DNA from: Shimazuella soli
GTDB taxonomy: Bacteria > Bacillota > Bacilli > Thermoactinomycetales > Thermoactinomycetaceae
Direction: 5' to 3'
NCBI RefSeq assembly: GCF_022511585.1
Contig: NZ_JAKWBN010000008.1
Location: 62,001-126,000 of the forward strand
Length of the DNA stretch: 64,000 bases
The translations under genes were made by a program, and so were the position numbers. Below, one piece after another: positions 28,715 through 38,518 of the stretch (its first letter is position 1; each line of letters opens with the position of its first letter). The notes under the pieces were generated by a model. It saw only the letters and a list, made by a program, of their open reading frames with translations, had not been told where the DNA came from and searched no databases.

Positions 28715-29647
28715 TTGAAGAAAAAAGTAGCAACAGGCTTTTTTGTTCTAGGTCTATCCGTTTTTGCTCTAAGTCCAGCAGCATTAGCAGCAAATAAAAG
28801 TTTGGTAGATTTAGATGCAAAAGTAAAAATTCAAGTTCCTGGTAACGGTGATGGTAAGCCACCATGCACAGGCGTTGATTGTGATGAGAATGGAGACAAT
28901 GGTGGAGACACCAACAATGGTGGAGATACCAACAATGGTGGAGATACCAACAATGGTGGAGATACCAACAATGGCGGGGACCACAACAATGGTGGGGACC
29001 ACAATAATGGTGGGGACCACAATAATGGCGGAGACACCAACAATGGCGGAGACACCAACAATGGCGGAGACACCAACAATGGTGGAGACACCAATAACGG
29101 TGGAGACACCAACAATGGTGGAACAACCAATAACGGTGGAGACACCAATAACGGTGGAGACACCAACAATGGCGGAACAACCAATAACGGTGGAGACACC
29201 AATAACGGTGGAACAACCAATAACGGTGGAACAACCAATAACGGTGGAGACACCAATAACGGTGGAACAACTAATAACGGTGGAACAACCAATAACGGTG
29301 GAGACACCAACAACGGTGGAACAACTAATAACGGTGGAACGACCAATAACGGTGGAGACACCAACAATGGTGGAAGCACTGACAATGGTGGCGTAGACAG
29401 CCCTGAAAACAATGGTGGAACTGTAGATAATGGTGGTGTAGATGTACCAAGTACCAATACAGAAACACCTGTAGTGGTTGCTCAAAATAATACACCAGTT
29501 AAAGAAACAACTACCACAACTGATGAACCTACAACTGTTAATGGTGGAAAATTGCCAAAAACAGCTACTTCTTTACCTCTCGCTGGATTGATTGGTGCAG
29601 GTCTTGCTTCTCTTGGCCTAGTTCTTCGTAAAAAAGTGAAAATGTAG
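28715..29647 (+). CDS. LPXTG-type cell-wall-anchored repeat protein
   Basis: 310 residues. A signal peptide (KKKVATGFFVLGLSVFALS, cleavage near ALAA) is followed by a short linker with two Cys (CTGVDC), 26 tandem hexapeptides of the type DTNNGG, a Thr/Val-rich stretch, then the sorting signal: LPKTA, a hydrophobic segment (SLPLAGLIGAGLASLGLVL) and a basic tail RKKVKM. The repeats form a long, uncharged-to-acidic, probably extended stalk. It has no adhesive domain I can see. The sortase gene follows after three bases and is very likely dedicated to it. Start TTG at 28715. Confidence 0.88.
   Translation: MKKKVATGFFVLGLSVFALSPAALAANKSLVDLDAKVKIQVPGNGDGKPPCTGVDCDENGDNGGDTNNGGDTNNGGDTNNGGDTNNGGDHNNGGDHNNGGDHNNGGDTNNGGDTNNGGDTNNGGDTNNGGDTNNGGTTNNGGDTNNGGDTNNGGTTNNGGDTNNGGTTNNGGTTNNGGDTNNGGTTNNGGTTNNGGDTNNGGTTNNGGTTNNGGDTNNGGSTDNGGVDSPENNGGTVDNGGVDVPSTNTETPVVVAQNNTPVKETTTTTDEPTTVNGGKLPKTATSLPLAGLIGAGLASLGLVLRKKVKM
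28907..29374 (+). repeat. 26 tandem 18-base repeats coding for D/T-T/H-NNGG
   Basis: Unit consensus GAC ACC AAC AAT GGT GGA. By order: four DTNNGG, three DHNNGG, five DTNNGG, then a mixture of TTNNGG and DTNNGG. Units 17-26 follow a regular DT-TT-TT pattern, that is a 54-base higher-order repeat. The unit contains no stop in several frames, which creates long spurious frames on both strands. Confidence 0.95.
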
Positions 29648-29650
29648 AAC

Positions 29651-30238
29651 ATGAAAAAAATACCACTCTTGCTGATGGCAGTAGGAGTGTGCCTGATGTG
29701 CTATTCCCTGTTCACATATGTACCTCAAATGTTTATCGGCAGTTCGGTCAATAAGTCGGATGTAGACAAAGTAATGGCTGAAGCTAAAAATCAACCAAAT
29801 ATGGATAAGCGAATTTTATATCCGATTAGGCCCAAAACTGGTGAAAAGGTTGGAGATCTTATCATCCCTAAACTAAGTGCCAGTTTGCCTATCATTGAAG
29901 GTACAGATCCAGATGAATTGGAAAAAGGTGTAGGTCACTTTGCGCAAAGTGTACTGCCAGGAGAGAAGGATAATTCTGTTTTAAGTGGTCATAGAGATAC
30001 GGTATTTCGCAATGTGGGTAAGCTGAAGATTGGTGACCAATTGGTGACCAAAACCAGTGCAGGTGTCTTTACTTATAAAATCGTAAAAATGTGGATAGTA
30101 GATGAAAATGATCGAACCGTTATTGTCTCTCATAAAGGAAAGCAAATCCTAACCCTTACTACTTGTTATCCTTTTAACTGGATTGGTCCCGCTCCACAGC
30201 GGTATATCATACAATCGGAATTAGTGAAAACAACATAG
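29651..30238 (+). CDS. Sortase, class D-like
   Basis: 195 residues; one N-terminal membrane anchor (PLLLMAVGVCLMCYSLFTYV) and a sortase barrel with His114 (SGHRDTVFR), Cys172 (TLTTCYPF) and Arg184. Class D enzymes favour LPXTA signals, and the neighbour carries LPKTA. It has almost no ribosome binding site of its own, and three bases separate it from the substrate gene, so translational coupling is likely. Confidence 0.88.
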   Translation: MKKIPLLLMAVGVCLMCYSLFTYVPQMFIGSSVNKSDVDKVMAEAKNQPNMDKRILYPIRPKTGEKVGDLIIPKLSASLPIIEGTDPDELEKGVGHFAQSVLPGEKDNSVLSGHRDTVFRNVGKLKIGDQLVTKTSAGVFTYKIVKMWIVDENDRTVIVSHKGKQILTLTTCYPFNWIGPAPQRYIIQSELVKTT

Positions 30239-30261
30239 TTCTTTCCTTTTTTATCAACCAA

Positions 30262-30290
30262 GAGGCAGGAGGAATCCTCCTCTTTTTTTT
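30262..30290 (+). terminator. Terminator after the sortase gene
   Basis: GAGG-C-AGG pairs with CCTCCTC (one bulged C) around AGGAAT and runs into eight T. Confidence 0.8.
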
Positions 30291-30395
30291 CTTTATAAAA
30301 CATAGTTGTTATAAAATTTTTTTGCAAACATGAATACCAATAAAATAAAGCGAAAAAAAGACACTAAAAATTAGGTAGTTTTAAGAATCTGATTA

Positions 30396-30404
30396 TGTTA
30401 TAAT
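30396..30404 (+). promoter_or_regulatory. Extended -10 promoter of the rimP-nusA-infB operon
   Basis: TGTTATAAT is a good extended -10 element; the -35 region is poor. It starts a leader of about 175 bases before rimP. Confidence 0.5.
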
Positions 30405-30461
30405 CTTTTTGGCAATACTACACACAGTAACTACATTTGTTTTTGCAGATGTGAAATTCTT

Positions 30462-30554
30462 CACCTTATAGAAACACTTCAGGTGGAGTGCTTTTCTAGG
30501 GAATGGTGATTTTAGATAGGCTCCTATGAAAGAGTGGGTAAACACCCACTCTTT
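30462..30554 (+). promoter_or_regulatory. Structured leader of rimP with an attenuator-like hairpin
   Basis: An upstream stem CACCT/AGGTG (30462/30481) is followed by a perfect 11-base stem, AAAGAGTGGGT/ACCCACTCTTT (30529-30539, 30544-30554), with an AAAC loop and a weak TTTT tail. It may be a partial terminator controlling entry into the operon. No riboswitch class is recognised. The remainder of 30291-30587 shows nothing else. Confidence 0.45.
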
Positions 30555-30587
30555 GCATTTTAAAAGCTACTTATGGAGGTAGTATTC

Positions 30588-31040
30588 TTGAGTCGACAAG
30601 TTGTAGAGCAAGTAGAAAAGATTGCCGTTCCACTCCTCCAATCTTTAGAACTGGAATTGGTAGAAGTGGAATATAAAAAAGAAGGGTCAAATTGGTTTTT
30701 GAGAGTTTTTATCGATGGAATTAGCAAACCAGTCGATTTGGACGATTGTGCTAAAGCTAGTGAACAGCTTAGTTTGGCATTAGATGAAAATGATCCAATC
30801 CCTGGAAACTACTATTTGGAAGTTTCTTCACCAGGTGCAGAGAGACCATTGAAAAAAGAATCCGATTATCAAAAAGCAATTGGAAAAAATGTCCACGTTA
30901 GTACATATGAACCTATTGATGGCCAGCGCAAGTTCGAAGGGATACTTGAAAATGTTACACCTGATGAGGTTGTAGTTGCATCACAGGTAATTCCTCGAAA
31001 TAAAATAGCAAGTGCTAGACTAAGCGTGGTTTTTTCATGA
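30588..31040 (+). CDS. rimP: Ribosome maturation factor RimP
   Basis: 150 residues; assists 30S assembly. Family features: VAVPLLQSLELELVEVEY-like N-terminal region, FLRVFIDG, DCAKASEQLSLALDENDPIPGNYYLEVSSPGAERPL. GGAGGTAG before the TTG at 30588 decides the start over the in-frame 30573. First gene of the nusA operon. Confidence 0.93.
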   Translation: MSRQVVEQVEKIAVPLLQSLELELVEVEYKKEGSNWFLRVFIDGISKPVDLDDCAKASEQLSLALDENDPIPGNYYLEVSSPGAERPLKKESDYQKAIGKNVHVSTYEPIDGQRKFEGILENVTPDEVVVASQVIPRNKIASARLSVVFS

Positions 31041-31053
31041 TGAAGGGAGGATT

Positions 31054-32133
31054 ATGCCGGTGAATGCGGAGTTCATCGAAGCGCTCGGTCAGTTAGAGAA
31101 AGAAAAGGGTATCAGCAAAGATATCTTGATCGACGCGATTGAAGCAGCATTAATATCTGGGTATAAACGAAATTTTCATTCCGCTCAAAATGTAAGAGTG
31201 GATATAAACAGAGAATCTGGTAGAGTTCGTGTGTTCGCACGTAAAAATGTCGTAGAGGAAGCATTAGACCCTCGTCTAGAAATTTCCTTAGAAGCGGCAA
31301 AAGAAATCAATCCTAACTATGCGTTAGATGATGTTGTGGAAATCGAAGTAACTCCTGCTGATTTTGGACGTATTGCAGCACAAACAGCAAAACAAGTAGT
31401 AACACAACGTATTCGAGAGGCAGAAAGAAATATCATCTACTCTAATTTTATTGATAGAGAAGAAGATATTGTAACTGGAATAGTGCAACGCTCAGATAAT
31501 CGTAACTATTTTATTGATTTGGGTAGAGTGGAAGCTTTATTACCCCATTCAGAAACTATGCCGGGCGAACGATTTAAACATGGTGATCGTGTAAAGACGT
31601 TTATCACGAAAGTAGAAAAATCAACCAAAGGTCCACAAATTTTTGTATCTCGTACACACCCAGGTTTATTGAAACGTCTGTTTGAATTGGAGGTTCCTGA
31701 AATTTTTGATGGTGTAATTGAAATCAAATCAATTGCACGTGAAGCAGGCCAGCGTTCAAAAGTTGCAGTGACTTCAAGGGATCCCAATGTAGATGCTGTT
31801 GGAGCATGTGTAGGTCATAAAGGAGTTCGTGTTCAAACAATCGTCAATGAGCTTCGTGGAGAAAAGATAGACATTATTCGTTTTTCTGATGATTTGACCG
31901 AGTGGATAGCAGCTAGTTTGAGTCCATCTAAAGTAACTTCTGTGGAAATTTTTGAAGAGGAAAAGATGGCAAGAGTAGTTGTCCCTGATCACCAGTTATC
32001 CCTGGCTATTGGAAAAGAAGGACAAAATGCTCGTTTAGCTGCTAAACTTACCAATTGGAAAATAGACATCAAAAGTGAGTCTGAAGCAGGAATAGAATTT
32101 ACACCTGTTGTTTCAGAGGATGAGGTCGAGTGA
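31054..32133 (+). CDS. nusA: Transcription elongation/termination factor NusA
   Basis: 359 residues, the short Gram-positive form without C-terminal acidic repeats. An N-terminal RNA-polymerase-binding domain is followed by S1 ([20 protein letters not shown]), then KH1 and KH2 ([44 protein letters not shown]). The ATG follows AAGGGAGG. Its stop overlaps ylxR. Confidence 0.96.
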   Translation: MPVNAEFIEALGQLEKEKGISKDILIDAIEAALISGYKRNFHSAQNVRVDINRESGRVRVFARKNVVEEALDPRLEISLEAAKEINPNYALDDVVEIEVTPADFGRIAAQTAKQVVTQRIREAERNIIYSNFIDREEDIVTGIVQRSDNRNYFIDLGRVEALLPHSETMPGERFKHGDRVKTFITKVEKSTKGPQIFVSRTHPGLLKRLFELEVPEIFDGVIEIKSIAREAGQRSKVAVTSRDPNVDAVGACVGHKGVRVQTIVNELRGEKIDIIRFSDDLTEWIAASLSPSKVTSVEIFEEEKMARVVVPDHQLSLAIGKEGQNARLAAKLTNWKIDIKSESEAGIEFTPVVSEDEVE

Positions 32134-32408
32134 AGAAGAAAAAAGTTCCAATGCGAAAATGTATTGTCTCTCAAGAGATGTTTCCTAAAAAAAGCCTTAT
32201 CCGTGTAGTGAGAACACCCGAAAATGAAGTATTGATTGACCCGACAGGCAAGAAGTCTGGGCGAGGTGCTTATCTATGCGCAAAAGTCGAATATATTGAT
32301 TTGGCTCAAAAGAAAAAGGCGTTAGAACGCGTCTTTCAAACAAAAATTGATTCTGTTTTGTATGATCAGCTTAGGGAGTATGCAGAGGGAGTTTCACATG
32401 AAGAATAA
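32130..32408 (+). CDS. ylxR: YlxR family RNA-binding protein (RnpM)
   Basis: 92 residues with the family signature [25 protein letters not shown] and [11 protein letters not shown]. Members bind RNA; the Bacillus protein was described as a modulator of RNase P. GTG start overlapping the nusA stop (GTGA). Confidence 0.9.
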   Translation: MKKKKVPMRKCIVSQEMFPKKSLIRVVRTPENEVLIDPTGKKSGRGAYLCAKVEYIDLAQKKKALERVFQTKIDSVLYDQLREYAEGVSHEE

Positions 32409-32697
32409 TTTCTTTCAAGTGTTAGGTCTAGCACAGCGAGCCCGCAAGTTAACTCTGGGGGAAGAGTTTGTTCTTCAATCTGTACGAAATGGTCAAGCTA
32501 AATTGGTTATTTTAGCTACTGATGCAGGTAAAAACACAACAAAAAAGTTCACAGATAAGTGTAGTTCTTATCAAGTGCCTTTGCTGCAAGCAGGTACAAG
32601 ATATGAGCTTGGGGCTGCAGTAGGAAAAGGAGAACGAGTCGTTATGGCAGTTACAGATGTAGGTTTCTGTCAGATGCTAAGGGGGCTCGTTACGTAA
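32398..32697 (+). CDS. ylxQ: L7Ae/L30e-family ribosomal-like protein YlxQ
   Basis: 99 residues: [39 protein letters not shown]-type core, a kink-turn-RNA-binding fold. The ATG at 32398 follows AGAGGGAG and overlaps the ylxR end; the extension to 32347 is a frame artefact over ylxR. Confidence 0.9.
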   Translation: MKNNFFQVLGLAQRARKLTLGEEFVLQSVRNGQAKLVILATDAGKNTTKKFTDKCSSYQVPLLQAGTRYELGAAVGKGERVVMAVTDVGFCQMLRGLVT

Positions 32698-32714
32698 CTA
32701 ATGGGGGTGAACGG

Positions 32715-34904
32715 ATGACGAAAATCCGTGTATATGAGTATGCCAAAGAGAAGGATATGAGTAGTAAAGAAGTTTTAAACATATTAGAAAAAGTAGGCAT
32801 TCCTGTAAATAACCACATGAGTATCATGGACGAAACTGCAACAAAAAAAGTGGAAGAGTTTGTAACGAAGTTAAAGCAGGGGTCTACAACTGCAAAACAG
32901 GAGAAACCGAAAAGTCAGAAACAAACTGTACAACATGGGGCGGCGAAGTCTATGGAACAAACAAACAATTATTCTCAAGAAGAAATACAAGAAAAGGGCC
33001 AACCTTCTTCTCGAGCTAACCAAGAACCAATTAAGAAGAATAAACAAACTCGTAACAATTCTTTTTCCAGAGGGAAAGGTCCCAGAGGAAAAGGAAATCG
33101 CAAAAAAAATGATAGAAGATCACAAAACAGGGAAAAACAAGCACCAGTGTTGCCAAAGGAAATCACTGTATCTGGTCCTTTATCTGTTGGAGAATTTGCC
33201 AAGTTATTGAGAAAAGAAGGATCTGAAGTAATCCGCAAATTAATTCCAATTGGTATTATGGCAACGATTAACCAAGAAATCGATGTAGATACGATGTCAC
33301 TAGTAGCTGAGGAATTTGGAGTTAAAGTAATCTACAAAGAGGAAATTGATGAATCTAATATTGAAGAGATTGAAGAAGTAGATTCCGAAAAAGATCTTTT
33401 AGAGCGTCCTCCTGTTGTTACGATCATGGGACATGTAGACCATGGAAAAACAACTTTATTGGATAAAATTAGAAGTACTAATGTAACTTCTGGGGAAGCA
33501 GGAGGAATTACTCAGCATATTGGTGCTTACCAAGTGGAGATTAATGGTAAGAAAATTACATTTCTAGACACTCCTGGACATGCTGCATTTACAACGATGC
33601 GTGCACGTGGTGCGGAAGTTACAGATATCACCATTCTTGTTGTTGCTGCGGATGATGGGGTCATGCCACAGACAGTTGAGGCGATTAATCACGCTAAAGC
33701 TGCAAATGTTCCCATTATAGTAGCTGTCAACAAAATGGATAAACTAGATGCAAATCCGGATCGTATCAAACAACAACTAACCGAATATGGATTGGTACCA
33801 GAAGATTGGGGTGGAGATACCATATTTGTCCCTGTCTCTGCTATAAACGGAGAAGGTATGGAAGATCTTCTTGAGATGATACTATTAGTATCAGAAGTAC
33901 AAGAATTACGAGCAAATCCAGAAAAACGTGCTCGAGGGGTAGTCATCGAAGCTGAGTTGGACAAAGGACGAGGTGCTGTTGCTACTGTACTCATCCAAAA
34001 TGGGACACTTAAGGTGGGAGACGGAATCGTCGCTGGAAATTATTTTGGCAAAATCCGAGCAATGATCAATGATCATGGCCGTCGAGTCAAAGTAGCCCCA
34101 CCTTCCATGCCAGTTGAAATTTTAGGTCTCCCAGATGTTCCAAATGCAGGGGATCCATTCATGGTGTTTGATGATGAGAAAAAAGGTCGGGCTATAGCTG
34201 ATAAACGAAACCAAAAACAACGAGAAGAAGAGCGCGGTGCACGGTCACGTGTAACCCTTGATGATTTGTTTAAACAAATTCAAGAGGGCGAAGTGAAGGA
34301 ATTAAATGTTATTATTAAAGCAGACGTACATGGATCTGCTGAAGCAATGAGAGGTTCCTTAGAAAAGATTGATATCGAAGGAGCTCGAGTGAAAATCATT
34401 CATACTGCTGTCGGAGCTATAACCGAATCAGATGTGATTCTCGCCTCTGCTTCTAATGCGATCATTATTGGTTTTAATGTACGTCCAGAACCAAATGCTC
34501 GGGCAACTGCAGAACAAGAAAAAGTTGAAATTCGCTTGCATCGAGTTATTTACAAAGCAATAGAAGAAATTGAAGCTGCAATGAAGGGCTTATTAGACCC
34601 AGAGTATGAGGAAAAAGTAGTTGGTACAGCTGAGGTGAGACAAATCTTTAAAGTTTCACGCGTCGGTACGATTGCAGGATGTTATGTGATCGATGGCAAA
34701 GTAGTACGTGATGGAAAAGCAAGACTGATTCGTGATGGCATTGTTGTGCATGAAGGTAATTTGGATACCTTAAAACGCTTTAAAGATGATGCAAAAGAAG
34801 TTGCACAAGGTTATGAATGTGGTATTACATTAGAAGGTTACAATGATATGAAAGAAGGGGACTTGATCGAGGTTTATGTCATTGAAGAGGTAGCGCGTAC
34901 TTAA
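32715..34904 (+). CDS. infB: Translation initiation factor IF-2
   Basis: 729 residues. An IF2-N motif ([21 protein letters not shown]) and a Lys/Gln/Asn-rich linker (about residues 55-140) precede the GTPase domain: [28 protein letters not shown], then the C-terminal fMet-tRNA-binding domains. ATG after GGGGGTGA. Confidence 0.96.
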   Translation: MTKIRVYEYAKEKDMSSKEVLNILEKVGIPVNNHMSIMDETATKKVEEFVTKLKQGSTTAKQEKPKSQKQTVQHGAAKSMEQTNNYSQEEIQEKGQPSSRANQEPIKKNKQTRNNSFSRGKGPRGKGNRKKNDRRSQNREKQAPVLPKEITVSGPLSVGEFAKLLRKEGSEVIRKLIPIGIMATINQEIDVDTMSLVAEEFGVKVIYKEEIDESNIEEIEEVDSEKDLLERPPVVTIMGHVDHGKTTLLDKIRSTNVTSGEAGGITQHIGAYQVEINGKKITFLDTPGHAAFTTMRARGAEVTDITILVVAADDGVMPQTVEAINHAKAANVPIIVAVNKMDKLDANPDRIKQQLTEYGLVPEDWGGDTIFVPVSAINGEGMEDLLEMILLVSEVQELRANPEKRARGVVIEAELDKGRGAVATVLIQNGTLKVGDGIVAGNYFGKIRAMINDHGRRVKVAPPSMPVEILGLPDVPNAGDPFMVFDDEKKGRAIADKRNQKQREEERGARSRVTLDDLFKQIQEGEVKELNVIIKADVHGSAEAMRGSLEKIDIEGARVKIIHTAVGAITESDVILASASNAIIIGFNVRPEPNARATAEQEKVEIRLHRVIYKAIEEIEAAMKGLLDPEYEEKVVGTAEVRQIFKVSRVGTIAGCYVIDGKVVRDGKARLIRDGIVVHEGNLDTLKRFKDDAKEVAQGYECGITLEGYNDMKEGDLIEVYVIEEVART

Positions 34905-35186
34905 TTGTTTATTGGATTACTGACGTGTGAAGGGCAAATCCCCACTTCCCTCTCACTTAAGGACAAGAGAAGAGTGCTGCAATCTGTACTAACTCGTATC
35001 AAGAACAAATGGAATCTTTCCGTTTCAGAAGTTGGAAGACAAGATGATCGCCAAGTGTTTGAGCTTGCCATTGTTGGGGTAGCAACAGCTAAGCATGTGG
35101 TGGAAAAGGAGCTTCAGCTCGCTTTAAAACTCTTAGAAGCGACAGATGAAATGATGATCTTTCATATTGACATCACTTTTGTGTAG
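34905..35186 (+). CDS. ylxP: YlxP, DUF503 family
   Basis: 93 residues, small alpha/beta protein with SLSLKDKRRVLQSVLTRIKNKWNLSVSEV, the family core. Function not established. TTG start directly after the infB stop, with AGAGGTAG inside infB as binding site. Always found between infB and rbfA in Bacillales. Confidence 0.87.
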   Translation: MFIGLLTCEGQIPTSLSLKDKRRVLQSVLTRIKNKWNLSVSEVGRQDDRQVFELAIVGVATAKHVVEKELQLALKLLEATDEMMIFHIDITFV

Positions 35187-35198
35187 GAGGTGTCGCCC

Positions 35199-35546
35199 TT
35201 GGCACGCATCCGTGTGAGCCGCGTTGGCGAACAGATCAAAAAAGAGCTTAGCCAAATTATTCAACAAGAAATAAAAGATCCTCGAATCGGTTTTGTTACC
35301 GTGACAGCAGTAGAAATGAGTGGTGATCTGCAACTTGCAAAAGTTTATGTGAGTATCTTAGGAAGCCAATCAGAGAAAGATGAATCGATTGCGGCATTAG
35401 AAAAAGCAAAAGGTTTTATTCGCTCTGAAGTAGGACGTCGGGTACAACTCAGACATGTACCTGATATCCAGTTTTCTATTGATCATTCACTTGACCATAG
35501 TGATCAAATTACACGATTGCTTCATGATGTACGAGACGAAGATTAG
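35199..35546 (+). CDS. rbfA: Ribosome-binding factor A
   Basis: 115 residues; needed for 16S 5' end maturation. VGEQIKKELSQIIQQEIKDPRIGFVTVT and VYVSILGS are the family core. AGGAGGTG six bases before the TTG at 35199 decides the start over the in-frame GTG at 35190. Confidence 0.93.
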   Translation: MARIRVSRVGEQIKKELSQIIQQEIKDPRIGFVTVTAVEMSGDLQLAKVYVSILGSQSEKDESIAALEKAKGFIRSEVGRRVQLRHVPDIQFSIDHSLDHSDQITRLLHDVRDED

Positions 35547-35557
35547 GAGAACGGTAT

Positions 35558-36502
35558 ATGTTAGATTGGACAAGTGCTACTCAAACACTTAAAAATACTA
35601 GTCAAATCCTAGTGGTTTCACATGTGAATCCAGATGGAGATGCTATTGGTTCTACTTTAGCAATGGGGTTAATAGCTAAATCACTCGGTATTTCGGTAAC
35701 ACTTGTAAATGAATCGCCTGTTCCTGAAAAACTCGAATTCTTGCCGGGGACAGAGCTTATTCAGTTACCGTCTCAAGTTAAGAAACGTTTTTCTGTTATT
35801 GTGACAGTTGATGCTGCTGATATTTCCCGTATTGGGGAATGTCAGCAGCTTTTTGCCGATGATCCAATCATTATCAACATTGATCATCATGCGACAAATG
35901 ATGGATTTGGTACAATTAATGTTGTGAAAGCAGAAGCCGCAGCGACAGTGGAAATTTTGTATGATTGGGCTGAATATCTAGATATTCCTATATCCAAGCA
36001 ATTAGCTACTGTTCTTTATGCTGGTTTATTGACCGATACAGGTGGATTTCGTTATTCTAATACATCACCGAATGTATTAAGAATTGCAGCTACTTTACTA
36101 GAGTCTGGTGCAGCTTCCTATGAACTTGCGGATCGTTTGTTGGAGTCCATTAGTGTACGGTATTTGGAACAATTGAAAGAAGCTCTTGGGACGATGCAGA
36201 TCGTATTTGATGGGAAAGTAGCCTATCTCACTTCAGAAGAAGAAGATAACGATGGATTGGTTAATTTAGCTCGAAATATCGAAGGAGTGGATGTAGGAAT
36301 TCTTTTTCGACCTATGGATGAACACCATATAAAAGTAAGTATGCGTTCCCGGAATATTATCGATGTATCTCAAGTAGCTCTTTCGCTAGGTGGCGGTGGC
36401 CATGCTAGAGCAGCCGGTTGCACGGTAAAAGGGACAATGAACGAAGTAATTCATAACGTATTAGAGAAGATGAAGGAAGCTTTTGAGGGCGTGAATGAAT
36501 GA
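35558..36502 (+). CDS. nrnA: Bifunctional oligoribonuclease / pAp phosphatase (DHH-DHHA1)
   Basis: 314 residues. DHH motifs: SHVNPDGDAIGS, VDAADISRIG, NIDHHATNDGFG, LLTDTGGFRYSNTSP; DHHA1 motif GGGGHARAAG at the C-terminus. Degrades nanoRNA and 3'-phosphoadenosine 5'-phosphate. Stop overlaps truB (ATGA). Confidence 0.93.
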   Translation: MLDWTSATQTLKNTSQILVVSHVNPDGDAIGSTLAMGLIAKSLGISVTLVNESPVPEKLEFLPGTELIQLPSQVKKRFSVIVTVDAADISRIGECQQLFADDPIIINIDHHATNDGFGTINVVKAEAAATVEILYDWAEYLDIPISKQLATVLYAGLLTDTGGFRYSNTSPNVLRIAATLLESGAASYELADRLLESISVRYLEQLKEALGTMQIVFDGKVAYLTSEEEDNDGLVNLARNIEGVDVGILFRPMDEHHIKVSMRSRNIIDVSQVALSLGGGGHARAAGCTVKGTMNEVIHNVLEKMKEAFEGVNE

Positions 36503-37404
36503 CATTGCATGGTATTATACCTGTATGGAAACCAAAAGGGCTTACATCTCATGATGTTGTAGGGCGTATTCGAAGATTGGCAGGACAAAAAAGAGTAGGA
36601 CATACAGGAACGCTTGATCCAGAAGTAGAAGGTGTATTGCCAATTTGTTTGGGACAAGCTACTAGACTCGTTGAGTATATTCAAGATTTACCAAAACGTT
36701 ATAAAGGTACGATGGTCCTTGGCGTCTCTACTGATACAGAAGATCAAACAGGGACTATTGTGGAACAAGTGGAAGTTACGACTGATTTGTTCCCATTGGA
36801 AAAAGTTATAGACCATTTCCAAGGCGAGATTGAGCAAGTTCCTCCCATGTATTCAGCAGTGAAAATAAAAGGGGAGAGGTTATATGAACTTGCTCGAAAA
36901 GGAAAAGTAATAGAACGGCCATCCAGACGTGTAACCATCTATCGGTTGGATATGAAACAGATAGGTTCAAAAGACTATCCTATGTTTTCTTTCGATGTTA
37001 CATGTTCTAAGGGGACTTATGTACGCACGCTGTGTGTGGATATCGGTAAATTCATGGGTTATCCAGCACATATGAACAAGTTGATAAGAGTACAGAGTGG
37101 TCCTTTTCAAATCGCTGACTGTTATACATTTGATGAGTTGGACACGGCTAAAGATCATGGCAGTTTTTCTGATACTCTAGTTGCTATGGATGAAGCACTC
37201 TGTCATCTACCAGCAGTAGTAGTCAGCCAAGAAGATGGAAAACGTGTACTGGATGGAAATGTATTTGATTGGGATGCTTCATTAGATAATTCCAGCTCTA
37301 CTATGGTTCGCATATATGATGAAACAGGTAGATTTTATGCAATTTACGAGATCCATCATCAAGAATTAAGACCAGTAAAAGTATTTCGGGATGTGCATGA
37401 ATAA
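36499..37404 (+). CDS. truB: tRNA pseudouridine(55) synthase
   Basis: 301 residues. GIIPVWKPKGLTSHDVV and VGHTGTLDPEVEGVLP with catalytic Asp40; YKGTMVLGVSTDTEDQTG and CSKGTYVRTL follow. Pseudouridylates position 55 of tRNAs. Overlaps nrnA and ribF by four and one bases. Confidence 0.95.
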   Translation: MTLHGIIPVWKPKGLTSHDVVGRIRRLAGQKRVGHTGTLDPEVEGVLPICLGQATRLVEYIQDLPKRYKGTMVLGVSTDTEDQTGTIVEQVEVTTDLFPLEKVIDHFQGEIEQVPPMYSAVKIKGERLYELARKGKVIERPSRRVTIYRLDMKQIGSKDYPMFSFDVTCSKGTYVRTLCVDIGKFMGYPAHMNKLIRVQSGPFQIADCYTFDELDTAKDHGSFSDTLVAMDEALCHLPAVVVSQEDGKRVLDGNVFDWDASLDNSSSTMVRIYDETGRFYAIYEIHHQELRPVKVFRDVHE

Positions 37405-38384
37405 TGAAAAAGATAGAAATTACGTACCCATTTGATTCCAGACCAATGCCTGCCGAATCAACAAGCTTAGCTATTGGTTTTTTTGATGGACTACACTTGG
37501 GACATCAGGCTGTAATTAATAAGGCGATTTCCAAAGCAAAAAAACTAAATATAACTCCTGCGGTCATGACTTTTTCTCCTCATCCGAGAGAGGTGCTTGG
37601 AAAAACTACTTTTATGGGTTATCTTACACCATTAAAAGAAAAACTGTATCAATTGGAGCAACTTGGTATAGAACAAGTATATGTAGTCACCTTTAATCAA
37701 GCATTTGCCAACTTAGAAAAAGAAAAATTTATTTCCAATGTTTTAGTACCTTTGAATGTATCGGCTGTGACCACAGGTTTTAATTTTACTTTTGGTCATC
37801 GGGGATTAGGTACAGCTAATGATTTGATGAAATTAGGAAAAAGTTTGTTCGAAGTAGAGATTGTTGATCCTATTATCATGGGGAATGAGGCAGTCAGCAG
37901 TACTAGAACGAGAAATGCCTTGTCTACAGGAGACATTTCTTTAGCTAATGATCTTTTAGGTAGACCATATCGTATTCAAGGTGAAGTTGTGCATGGAGAT
38001 AAACGGGGTCGGCAAATTGGTTTTCCTACGGCAAATGTAGAGCCGGATCAACCCTATTACCTTCCCGTTCATGGTGTATATGTCGTGAGAGCATATTTCA
38101 AAGAATCGATAGGATACGGGATTATGAACGTTGGTGTTCGACCTACTTTTGACAAATCAGCTGTAAAAACCAAATTGGAAGTACATCTTTTCGGCCAATC
38201 TCCTCATTTGGATCTTTATGGTGAAGTATTACAGGTTGAACTGCTGCACTATTTAAGAAAAGAAGCGAAGTTCTCCTCCGTAAAATCTCTTGTAGAACAA
38301 ATAGAGTTAGACCGCACCAATGCAACACAATGGTTATCAGATCAAGATATTTTCCTTGATGATAGGAGAAATATCTTGATCTAG
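37404..38384 (+). CDS. ribF: Bifunctional riboflavin kinase / FAD synthetase
   Basis: 326 residues. The N-terminal adenylyltransferase domain (AIGFFDGLHLGHQAVI, STRTRNALSTGDI) is followed by the flavokinase domain (GEVVHGDKRGRQIGFPTANV, YGIMNVGVRPTF). Makes FMN and FAD; the product supports the flavoenzymes TrmFO and nitroreductase seen here. Last gene of the operon before rpsO. Confidence 0.94.
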   Translation: MKKIEITYPFDSRPMPAESTSLAIGFFDGLHLGHQAVINKAISKAKKLNITPAVMTFSPHPREVLGKTTFMGYLTPLKEKLYQLEQLGIEQVYVVTFNQAFANLEKEKFISNVLVPLNVSAVTTGFNFTFGHRGLGTANDLMKLGKSLFEVEIVDPIIMGNEAVSSTRTRNALSTGDISLANDLLGRPYRIQGEVVHGDKRGRQIGFPTANVEPDQPYYLPVHGVYVVRAYFKESIGYGIMNVGVRPTFDKSAVKTKLEVHLFGQSPHLDLYGEVLQVELLHYLRKEAKFSSVKSLVEQIELDRTNATQWLSDQDIFLDDRRNILI

Positions 38385-38402
38385 AAGACTTATCGGCAAA
38401 CA

Positions 38403-38431
38403 TTTACAATGAACTTTCTTTACGCTATAAT
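38403..38431 (+). promoter_or_regulatory. Promoter of rpsO
   Basis: TTTACA, 17 bases, TATAAT, about 90 bases upstream of rpsO and just after ribF. Confidence 0.7.
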
Positions 38432-38439
38432 GGCTAAGG

Positions 38440-38472
38440 AACCGTGACTCGGTTTTCCGTTTGCCTCAACGG
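38440..38472 (+). promoter_or_regulatory. Leader hairpins of rpsO
   Basis: Two adjacent stems, AACCG/CGGTT and CCGTT/AACGG, lie between promoter and start codon. S15 represses its own mRNA in several bacteria through leader structures, so this is a candidate S15 site; no specific match is claimed. Confidence 0.4.
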
Positions 38473-38518
38473 TACACTGGGTTATTGGGGTTTACTGAAA
38501 TTATGGAGGTGAAAGAAG

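Noticed and set aside
28907-29374. CRISPR array
   Set aside because: The repeats are contiguous, 18 bases long, without unique spacers, and are in frame within a coding sequence.
28596-29485. Long open frames on the minus strand and in the other plus frame over the repeat region
   Set aside because: They arise because the 18-base unit has no stop in these frames. They give monotonous repeats and lack supporting start sites; the signal-peptide/LPKTA frame is the real gene.
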